Made by a program: the position numbers and the translations under genes
The notes under the pieces: generated by a model
Databases searched by the model: none
The model's input: the letters and a program-made list of their open reading frames with translations, nothing else
What the model was told of the DNA's origin: nothing
Virus record (IMG/VR): IMGVR_UViG_3300036985_000740
Location: 1 to 27,957 of that record
Length of the DNA: 27,957 nucleotides
Origin: a virus
Reading direction: 5' to 3' (one strand)
Shown: piece after piece, positions 11,930 through 20,100 of the stretch
Numbering within the stretch: position 1 is the stretch's first letter
Layout of the letters: each line of letters opens with the position of its first letter

Positions 11930-14778
11930 TGTATGAATTTGGTATCATGGAGGGGTTCGGCGCTGACTATTTTAACAGCCCAGCTTTCCAACAGGCTATC
12001 GCTGCTGCTGTACAACAGTATTCTCCAGCCCCCGTCGAGCCGGTTTATTATGCGCCGGAAACATTTCGTGGGATTGGCCGTGGTGGTGAGTATGATTATT
12101 ACGAGCCGGCCCCGACTTATTACGAGCCCGAACCAGCCCCAGTTTATAATCCGCCCCCAGTTTACACGCCGCCGCCAGAGGAATTTCGCGGCGTTGATCG
12201 TGGCGCTAGGCAAGATTATTACCAGCCGGGCATCGGGTTTCTTCCTGAGGAAACATACGCTCCAGCCCCAGAGCCAATACGCACGCCAGCTGTAGAGCCC
12301 ATGACCGTCGAAGCTGAACCTGTAGCTGGCATTGGCTCCCCTGCCGTTGCTGCACCAGCCGCAGCTCCTTCGATTATTGAGACTGCTGCAGCTGCTCCAG
12401 CTCCGGCTGCTGGTACTGGCCTGCAGGTTGTTAATGCAAATAGTTGGTCGCCAAGCGATGCTGACCTTCAGGCCATGACCCTAACAAGGGATCAGTGGAA
12501 TGAAGCTATGGCTTCATTTTCTAAGATGGATCTGGGTAATTTGAATTTTGGCGGTTTGTCCGGGGTTAAAAATCCTGATTACACTGACAAGTACAAAATG
12601 TTCAAAGCGCCTCTTTCTAACAAGGGTAATGCGACTTCTGAAGTATCGAAAAAAGATAACACATTTAGCGTAATTGAGGGCCAGCCAGTCCGACTCGTTG
12701 ACATGAGTACTGGCAAGGTTGTCTTCCAAGGGAATGGCTACGAGGCAGCTGATAAAGCCATCGAGCTTGCTACGACGTTGACCAAAGCTGGCGGGAACAA
12801 GGCAGACTGGGAAATTCAAACCAGCCAATTTAAGAATCCCGGCTCTGGAGACTTACAATTTGGTGGTGATTTCAAAACCGTTGCAAATGAGAAGAAAAAC
12901 ACCAGCTTTATCAATAAGGCTCTTGATGTTTTGGGTGACGCAGCCCTTGGGTTTATTATCGGTGGCCCAGTCGGCGCAGGTATTGCTGCTGCTGCCAGTG
13001 TAGCTGGTGTCAACGTATCTGACATTGCTTATCCGATAATTGCAGTGGCAGTCCTTGGCCCAGTGGGCCCTCTTGCTACTGCTGGCGCAGCTGCTCTTGG
13101 CTCCGCTGTTTCAAGCACGATCCAAGGCAGATCTCTTGAGGAGACATTGATTAGAGCGGGCGTAACGGGTGTAACGGCTGGTGTTATGACGGGCACTGAA
13201 ATTGGTGGGGAAATTTCAAAAGCGGTTAGCGACACTCTTAAAAGTATTGGCGTTGAATCTCAGACTGGCGCCATCGGGAGTAAGATTGGCAATCTTATAA
13301 ATGGCACGGTTGATAATGCTGCTGGTGATATTATTGTAACTGCGGCAAAAAAAGCGGCAGAAGAGGCTCTAAAGGCGACAACCGCATCAGGAATTGGAGG
13401 AGCTGTCTCGTCAGTTGTCAACAAAGCAGTTATTGATTCTGTCCAGAAAACTATTGCCGAGGAAGCGGCAAAGGCAAATGAGATTGTCGTTACTGGAAAC
13501 TTAGCGGATACTGTTTTGGCTGGTTACAATCCGGTTGTAGAAACAGCAGCTGGCATTGCAGGCGGCCTCACGGGAGTTGGGGATCTGGTCGATTCGCCTG
13601 AACTTCGAGACAGGATTGCTGAAGAAAAGGCACGTACTGAAGAGGCTAATCAAGCGGCTGCTGAGGAAGAGATTGTTGTCACAGCCACGCCGGAACCTGA
13701 GGTTATTCCTGTTCCTGTTCCTGAGACATCTGGCATCGGAGGCATTATTCCTGTTGAGGTTCCGCCTTCGACAGTTGCTGATGAGCCAATCGTTGTTGAA
13801 GGCACTAAGGTTGTGCAGCAACCTCCGGCAGAGCCTGTTCCTGAGGTAGCTGGCATTGGCGGAGCTATAGAGCCCATCGTTGTTACAGCTCCAAAGGTTG
13901 TGCAACCACCTCCAGAAGAGCCTGCTCCTGAGACTTCGGGTATAGGCGGAGCTATAGAACCAATCGTTGTTACTGCTCCAAAGGTTGTGCAGCCGCCTCC
14001 AGAAGAGCCTGAGGTTACTGGTACACCCATTCCGGGTGTTGAGACTTTAATCAAATCACCTGAGTTCCAAGAAGATCTTGCTGATGAGAAGGCCGGTGAG
14101 GACAAAGAAAAATCCCTGTTGGAAAAAATAGGCGACGCTGCTGATATAGCGTCTGCCGTTCTTCCAATAGTCGGGGGGATTGCTGGTGGCGGCGGCGGCG
14201 GCGGCGGTACGCTTACCCCAGACACGACTGGAATAAACTTCACGAAAACCACGTTGAGGCCGACTATTCCTGCTGGCGGTATCGGCGGAGTTGGCGGTCG
14301 CTATCCTTATACGCCAGAGACATATGGCCGGCGCGGTGGTGATCAGGAGACAGAGTATCTGTTCTTCACGAAAGATCCTGTGACTGGTCAAGAAACAGTT
14401 CAGTCTGCGCCTGCAGTTTCAGTTGTTAATCCTGACACGGTTCCCGTCAAAAAAGAAGGCGGCGAAATCAACGATGATATGGTAAAGCATCTTGTTGATT
14501 ATCATAAGAACGGCGGTCATCAAGGCCCCGGACAGGTAAAAGGCATCGGCAGCGGGCAGGAAGATAAGATTCCTGCATATCTCTCCGATGGTGAATATGT
14601 CTGGAGCGCGCAGGATGTTTCTGATCTTGGTGATGGCTCAAATCGTGAGGGTGTACGCCGTCTTGATAAAATGCGCCAAATGGTGCGTAGTCAGGCCGGA
14701 CGTAAAGATGTAAAAAAGATTGCAAAACCCCAGAAGGGTATAGATAGAATGCTCAAAGCTGTTGGAGGAATGGCGTAA
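11929..14778 (+). CDS. Large low-complexity internal virion-type protein with IVVTA repeats
   Basis: A 949-residue protein. Residues about 30-150 are rich in Pro, Tyr, Glu and Ala, with a duplicated FRG..RG...DYY.P unit (near 44 and 89). Residues about 335-400 are long Ala/Gly-rich hydrophobic helices (LGDAALGFIIGGPVGAGIAA, YPIIAVAVLGPVGPLATAGA), suited to membrane insertion. From about 460 to 700 short IVVTA/IVVTG units recur with GIGG and PPPEEP spacers, including an 87-base tandem duplication. A poly-Gly run (about 751-760) precedes a C-terminal domain with GIGSGQEDKIPAYLSDGEYV (residues about 870-890), a motif I know from phage internal virion and tape-measure-like proteins. A DNA ejection role is inferred from this and from its neighbours. 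Confidence 0.72.
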   Translation: MYEFGIMEGFGADYFNSPAFQQAIAAAVQQYSPAPVEPVYYAPETFRGIGRGGEYDYYEPAPTYYEPEPAPVYNPPPVYTPPPEEFRGVDRGARQDYYQPGIGFLPEETYAPAPEPIRTPAVEPMTVEAEPVAGIGSPAVAAPAAAPSIIETAAAAPAPAAGTGLQVVNANSWSPSDADLQAMTLTRDQWNEAMASFSKMDLGNLNFGGLSGVKNPDYTDKYKMFKAPLSNKGNATSEVSKKDNTFSVIEGQPVRLVDMSTGKVVFQGNGYEAADKAIELATTLTKAGGNKADWEIQTSQFKNPGSGDLQFGGDFKTVANEKKNTSFINKALDVLGDAALGFIIGGPVGAGIAAAASVAGVNVSDIAYPIIAVAVLGPVGPLATAGAAALGSAVSSTIQGRSLEETLIRAGVTGVTAGVMTGTEIGGEISKAVSDTLKSIGVESQTGAIGSKIGNLINGTVDNAAGDIIVTAAKKAAEEALKATTASGIGGAVSSVVNKAVIDSVQKTIAEEAAKANEIVVTGNLADTVLAGYNPVVETAAGIAGGLTGVGDLVDSPELRDRIAEEKARTEEANQAAAEEEIVVTATPEPEVIPVPVPETSGIGGIIPVEVPPSTVADEPIVVEGTKVVQQPPAEPVPEVAGIGGAIEPIVVTAPKVVQPPPEEPAPETSGIGGAIEPIVVTAPKVVQPPPEEPEVTGTPIPGVETLIKSPEFQEDLADEKAGEDKEKSLLEKIGDAADIASAVLPIVGGIAGGGGGGGGTLTPDTTGINFTKTTLRPTIPAGGIGGVGGRYPYTPETYGRRGGDQETEYLFFTKDPVTGQETVQSAPAVSVVNPDTVPVKKEGGEINDDMVKHLVDYHKNGGHQGPGQVKGIGSGQEDKIPAYLSDGEYVWSAQDVSDLGDGSNREGVRRLDKMRQMVRSQAGRKDVKKIAKPQKGIDRMLKAVGGMA
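13852..14010 (+). repeat. Tandem 87-base repeat (about 1.8 copies)
   Basis: Copy 1 spans 13852-13938 and copy 2 13939-14010, each starting at the GIGG codons and running through EPIVVTAPKVVQPPPEEP. The copies differ only at silent or near-silent positions and diverge after GAAGAGCCT. A more degenerate unit lies just upstream (13735-13850). The units encode 29 residues each in a proline-rich linker. Confidence 0.9.
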
Positions 14779-15716
14779 TGGCTATCACAGAAACCGTCAC
14801 ACAAACCAAGCTACCCCAGTGGCTTGTTGATGCTTATACCAAGAGCATCGAAAGGGGCGCAACGGCTACGAGCGCTGACTATCAGCCCTATACTGGTGGC
14901 CCGCGTATTGCTGCAATTTCTCCTGAGGAGCAGCAAGCCTATCAGATGACATCCGAGAACGTCGGAAACTATCAGCCATACACGCAGGCTGCTGGTGAAT
15001 ATATCGCAGGTGGCACGCAATCATTCTCTGATCCGGGTGTCGCATCTAGCTATATGAATCCGTATACCCAGAACGTCGTTTCTGGCATTGGCGCTGCAGC
15101 TGGTCGCAACCTGTATGAGAATCTGCTACCTGCTGTGAACCGCACATTCATTGGCGGTGGCACGTTTGGTGGTAGCCGGAGCGCTGAGTTCACAGCGCGT
15201 GCGGTGCGCGATGCCAATGCAGCTGCTCTGTCGGCCCAGAACGAGGCTCTTCAGAAGGGCTATGAAAGCGGCATGGGTCAGTTTAACACTGAAGCTGGTC
15301 GCTACCTCACGGCAGCTGAGCGGGCACAATCGCTTGGTCGTGACGTTCAGAACTTGGCTGGAACTGACACAGCTGCGCTTGAAGCGGCTGGCCGCGCACA
15401 GCGTGGGTTTGAGCAGGAATCGCTTGACTTGGCTAGGTCTGATTTTGAAGCCCAGCGTGATTATGATTACACGCAAGCTCGGCGTTTTTCGGACATCGTT
15501 GGCACGCCAAGCGCAAGCGGATCAGGCACTCGTTATGAGCAGTCTCCCGGTGTAAATAAAACCGCACAGACTATCGGTGCTGTTGCAACGGGCATTGGCG
15601 CTCTTGGGAATCTGTTTGGGGCGCGTAAAGTTAAGGACGGCGGCCCAATTAACGCCGATGGCAAGCGTAACATCAAGCACCCGATGCACGGACTTGGATG
15701 GCTGAAAGGTAAATAA
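14778..15716 (+). CDS. Internal virion / DNA ejection protein (312 aa)
   Basis: A 312-residue Ala/Gln/Tyr-rich helical protein. It has the recurrent podophage pattern of a short start, then ISPEEQQAYQMTSENVG, SSYMNPYTQNVVSGI (residues about 92-106), GGGTFGGSRSAEFTARAV, and long helices with AGRYLTAAERAQSLG. A GAVATGIGALGNLFGARKV hydrophobic segment lies near the C-terminus, and the end is a DGGPINADGKR tail. Such proteins are ejected to help DNA across the envelope; this is inferred from family resemblance. TAATG coupling upstream; one base separates its stop from the next ATG. Confidence 0.75.
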   Translation: MAITETVTQTKLPQWLVDAYTKSIERGATATSADYQPYTGGPRIAAISPEEQQAYQMTSENVGNYQPYTQAAGEYIAGGTQSFSDPGVASSYMNPYTQNVVSGIGAAAGRNLYENLLPAVNRTFIGGGTFGGSRSAEFTARAVRDANAAALSAQNEALQKGYESGMGQFNTEAGRYLTAAERAQSLGRDVQNLAGTDTAALEAAGRAQRGFEQESLDLARSDFEAQRDYDYTQARRFSDIVGTPSASGSGTRYEQSPGVNKTAQTIGAVATGIGALGNLFGARKVKDGGPINADGKRNIKHPMHGLGWLKGK

Positions 15717-15717
15717 G

Positions 15718-17151
15718 ATGGCGATGACACCTCAGCAAGCACGAGCAAGAGCGCTGCAGTTGCGGTCTTTGCAGCCTGAACTGCAGAGCGTGGCCATTGA
15801 CGATCTCATCGCGCAGGTCATGGCAACTGAAGGGATGGGCGCTCCGGGCGCTGGCAGCGGTGGGCTTGCGGATTTGTTCCCACCCAAGACGCTCTCTGCA
15901 GCTTCCCCAGCGCCTATGGCGGCTGCTCGGTTTCAGGCTGCTAAGCCGACTGCTGCTATTATTCCGGCTGCAGGTGCAGGCACTGATGCCTTCCGGCGGG
16001 CGAAGGAAGTTCGTGAGCGCACAGATCAGGGGCCTACTGTTGGTGAGAGAACGGCTGCTAACGCACGGGTGGATGAACTCATTGCCGAATTGCCTAAAGC
16101 CTCCGGGCCGCGTCCGCCTGAGGTAGTACCTGTGCGTGAGGCCAGCCCCGTAGCTGCGGCTATGGCTGCTGCTGAAGCTCCGGCAAAAGCTACATACAGA
16201 TCGCGCTTTAGGCCACAGCTTGAGCAGGCGCAGGCTGAACTTGAGCAACTTAAGGGGACTATACCAGCGATTTCTGAAACTCCTCCTGAACTGGCGTCTA
16301 AGATAACAAACCTATCTGGCGTAGTTACTCGACTACAGGGCTTGGTTTCCGCTGAAGAGGGTGCTGTTGTTGATACTGATCGGGCAGCTTTATTGGAGCG
16401 TCAAACGGCACGCCTTGGTCGTGAAGAAGAGTTAGTTGAGCAGGCACGCAAACGCGCTCCGTTTGATGCGCTGATTGCGGGTGGCGTTGCACTTGGATCG
16501 GCAAGGCCCGGCGAGAGCTTCACCTCTGCATTAACTCGTGGCCTAGCAGCTGGTAACGAAAGCTACACAGGCGCTCGCGATGCTCGTGAAAAATCTCTTC
16601 GCGGCATTGAAGAGAAGCGCGATACGTATACCTTGCAGAAGATAGATGCAATTCAGGCCGCCCGTGATAAGGCGATTGCTCTGCAAGATGCAGGAGTGCA
16701 GCTGAGTAAAGATGAATATGCTTTGGCAAACTTAAGAAATGAAGATATTGTCAAATTGGCTACTCGCGAGGATGTTATTAGCGAAGCTAAATCAAAGGCT
16801 TCTAAAGCTAAGACCGAGGCCGATACTGCGTTGGAAACAATTAATACTGAGAATGATTACAAGAGAGCTCAGGCCGCATATTACAGGCTCGGCGGTCGCA
16901 GCGCTGGCGTTGGCGTTGATAAGCCTATGACGGCAAATCAAGTCCAGACAAAAATCGGCGATCTTAACAAAGAGCGTCGCGGATTAATGATTGAACTTAA
17001 CAGTCCTACGACGCAAGGCGCTGAGAAGGCAGCCGTTAAGCTGGCGATTCAATATATAGATATAGAACTGGGAGAGTTGAAAGGGTCGCGTTCGTCCTCT
17101 GGAACGGCTAAACCAGCAGGTAGAATTATTTCTTCTAAACCAATCAAATAA
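15718..17151 (+). CDS. Coiled-coil internal virion protein (477 aa)
   Basis: A 477-residue, mostly helical protein. It begins with TPQQARARALQLRSLQPEL, is proline/alanine-rich to about residue 160, then has coiled coils (YRSRFRPQLEQAQAELEQLK, and LLERQTARLGREEELVEQAR). The segment DALIAGGVALGSARPGESFT (about 246-265) and the following GLAAGNESYTGARDAREKSL are hydrophobic-to-helical elements I associate with ejection proteins of marine and freshwater podophages. A long charged helix follows. The C-terminus is a basic, Ser-rich tail. Likely part of the ejection apparatus together with its neighbours; no enzymatic motif is seen. Confidence 0.72.
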   Translation: MAMTPQQARARALQLRSLQPELQSVAIDDLIAQVMATEGMGAPGAGSGGLADLFPPKTLSAASPAPMAAARFQAAKPTAAIIPAAGAGTDAFRRAKEVRERTDQGPTVGERTAANARVDELIAELPKASGPRPPEVVPVREASPVAAAMAAAEAPAKATYRSRFRPQLEQAQAELEQLKGTIPAISETPPELASKITNLSGVVTRLQGLVSAEEGAVVDTDRAALLERQTARLGREEELVEQARKRAPFDALIAGGVALGSARPGESFTSALTRGLAAGNESYTGARDAREKSLRGIEEKRDTYTLQKIDAIQAARDKAIALQDAGVQLSKDEYALANLRNEDIVKLATREDVISEAKSKASKAKTEADTALETINTENDYKRAQAAYYRLGGRSAGVGVDKPMTANQVQTKIGDLNKERRGLMIELNSPTTQGAEKAAVKLAIQYIDIELGELKGSRSSSGTAKPAGRIISSKPIK

Positions 17152-17155
17152 TGAT

Positions 17156-17160
17156 AGGAG
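17156..17160 (+). promoter_or_regulatory. Shine-Dalgarno AGGAG for the giant polyvalent protein
   Basis: AGGAG is six bases before ATG 17167, in a 15-base gap after the previous stop. It fixes the start of the 1803-residue frame. The gap breaks the chain of coupled starts, so the giant protein has its own translation initiation. Confidence 0.75.
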
Positions 17161-17166
17161 TGCCAC

Positions 17167-20100
17167 ATGGCAAACTATCGATATACATATGAATCTGGCG
17201 GAAGACGCTATGAAATAGACGCTCCGAAGGGTTCTACGGCGGCTGACCTTCAAGCAATTGTTGACGGTTCTGGGCGGATGGCTGCGCCGCTACCGCCTGC
17301 TGCGCCTAAGCCTAAGCCTAAGAAGAAGGAAGAAGAGTCGTTTCTCAGCGGGGTTATACCGACGCTGCAGAGTGCTACTGGGAAGGTTATCTCAACATCC
17401 GGCGAGTTAATGCAGCAATTCGCGCCAATCCTTGGAAGACTGAACAATGCCGGCGCGCCGGGTATTGCGCTGGCTGGAGTTTTGGGTCGTGAGTATGGTA
17501 AGGGAATTACAGCTAGTGGTGAGGCTAAACTACCAGAGGCAAGCCTTGCTGATCGTCGCAGGCAACAGGCTGAGATAACCGGTGCAACGCCAGATATATA
17601 CTCTAAAGCGCTTTCCGTTTTTGGCCGAGCAGCTGCAGCCAATCCCACTGTTGGACGCTTGGCACAAGAATTCTTACCCCAGACTCCTGTAGAAGCGGCT
17701 CGTACAATAGCTACGGTTAAGGCTCCGTTCCAAACAGCGCGAGGCGCTTCTGAGTTTGTGGCTAGTCAGATTCCTGCTTCGCTTATCCCGCTGGGTGGCG
17801 GTAAGGCTGTGCAGCTTGCAAGGGGCGCATTCCTTCCAGTTGCAGGACGTGAGGCTGCTAAAGCCGCTCTTGCCAAGGAAATTGGCGTAGGTGTTGCTAC
17901 TACGGGTGGCGTAATAAATGCGGCTAGTGCTGGTAGCCAAGCCTATGATGATGTGCTTGCTAAGGGTGGAACCCAAGAAGAGGCTGACCGCGCATTCAAG
18001 ATAGCAGCGCTTGGTGCTGGGGCTGTGTCTGGTGCTGCGTCCAGAATGACAGGTCTTGAGCAGCTGGCGTTTGCTGAAAAGCCAGCGCGAGGTGGCATTC
18101 TTCGTTCAGCTGGTCGCGCAGTTATCGGCGAGGCTCCGCAGGAATTCGTTGAAGAAGGCGGCGCTACGCTGGCAACGAACGTCGCTAAGCTCGGTACTGC
18201 AGCAGAAGTTCCCATCGGTGAAGATGTTCTGTCTTCCGGTGCTTTAGGTGCTATCGGCGGCGGCATAATCGCTGCTCCAATTGGTGGCCTTCAGGGGCTT
18301 GCTAATAGGGGCGCGGCAGATGATGATACGCCTGCAGCCCCACGCGCACCGCGCACGCCGCCCCGCGCTCCACCACCACCTGCTGACATGGGCGCTCTCA
18401 CCCAAGCTCTTGGCCCAGTCGGCGGTAAGATCACGCTTAACGAACCATCCGGGCCACGGGACTATACATTCGAGGGCTTCGACGAAGATGGCGGTGTTGT
18501 CCTCGCGGATGCCGATGGCGTAGTATTCTCTGAAGATCCCGCTCAGGTTCAGGCCGCAATCAAGGCTGGTGTTGCTGCGCCGGCAAGCGGCTTAGGTGGC
18601 ATGGCCTTTGGTATGGATATTACTGAGGGTCTGTCTGATGTGGTCGCGCCACCACCACCTCCGCCGCCGCCACCTCCGCCAACGCCTACGGCTGAATACG
18701 TTCCGCCTGCTCCGAAGCCGAAGCTAATCATTGAAACGGCAGAAGAAGAAGCGACGCGGAAGGCTGAGCAGGCCGTAAGGGATGCGCAGAGAAGGGAAGC
18801 TGCTGCGCGGGAGCCTGCGCCTGCGCCTTCAGCGTTCTTTCCGGGAACGTATAAGCCGAAGCTAATCATTGAGGCCGAACCCACCACCATCCTACCTATC
18901 GAGGAAGATGTCGCCTCCTACATGCAGGAGTATGCGGCCACTCGCACGCCCAGCCAGATGACTCAGGTCGAGGACAGCGCCCGTCAGATTGCTACTGAAC
19001 GTGGGGCAACAAGTGTGTCAAAGCAGGACATGCTTCAGGCTGGTATGGCCTTTGATAATGCGCTCTTTAAGGCAACGCCAGATGAAGCGCCTGAGAAGGT
19101 TGCTATAGCACCATACCGTCCAGACAAGCGTGAGCCTGCTGTTGTGTGGGATAAATTTAACAAGTCTTTTGAAGGACAGGACTTCCCGAATGTGTCATGG
19201 GCACTGGGATCTGACTGGGGTATGGGTAGAGGTGTACCTACCAAGGCATCCTACCGTCGTGATGCCGAAGCCCGGATGGAGAGCCTGTATGGGCCGCGTC
19301 CAGAAGCTGTACAGGAACCTGTACAACCAGCGCCAGTGGCCGAGGCCCCGTCACCACGGAATACACAGAAACAATCTAAAGTTGGCAATGTAATCTTCGA
19401 CCAAGAAAACGGTGTTGGTCAGGTTCCGTTAAACCAGAATGTAAAATATCGCGGCTTTACAGCCATGATGCGCCCATCAAAATTCCTTGAACTAGCTGCT
19501 GATATTGACAAGCCAAAGCAATCCAGCCTTAATTTTATTCGAGATTCTATTGATGAAGGCAGGGGCGTTGGTTCGCCATTCCTGTCATTGGATTTTAAGA
19601 CAGGCAAGATAAAAGGCCATGATGGTCGCCACCGGATGATGGTCATTCAGGAAAAGAATGGGGATGAGCCTGTCCCAGTCCATATCTTTGGGGAAGGCGA
19701 AGGTCGCGCAAGATCGCTTAATGAGGGGAAAATCAACGCCTTTGCTTCGAATCTGACGAGTGAACGCGGTAATCAATCTTCAGATAATTTCTCCGAGGCA
19801 TTTCTTGAAGATGCTGTAGTACCCGTAACTCCAGCTGCGCCGCCACCAGCAGCAGCACGCGCCGTAGGTAAGTCTGGCCGCGCCACCATCCCGGCAACAC
19901 GCGAGAAGGTTGATGTGCAGTATGAGCTGCAGGATCTGGAAAACATCCGGTTTGCCGAAGGTGATCTTCAAAACCGTGACCGCAGCCGGCCACAGACGCA
20001 GCAATTCCTAAGCCGGTTCACCAGCACGTTTGATCCCGATGGGCTTGGCGAAGACCCATCAACGGATCGCGGTGCGCCGGTCATCAATAAAGATAACACC

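Noticed and set aside
13347-13357. A AAA AAA slippery run in the 949-residue gene
   Set aside because: No alternative frame downstream makes a sensible product, and this gene is not a tail assembly chaperone pair; a plain A-run in lysine codons is the simpler reading.
13650-14252. 200-codon minus-strand frame with many proline, glycine and serine residues
   Set aside because: It is the reverse reading of the repetitive Pro/Glu/Gly codons of the 949-residue protein; low complexity keeps it open by chance.
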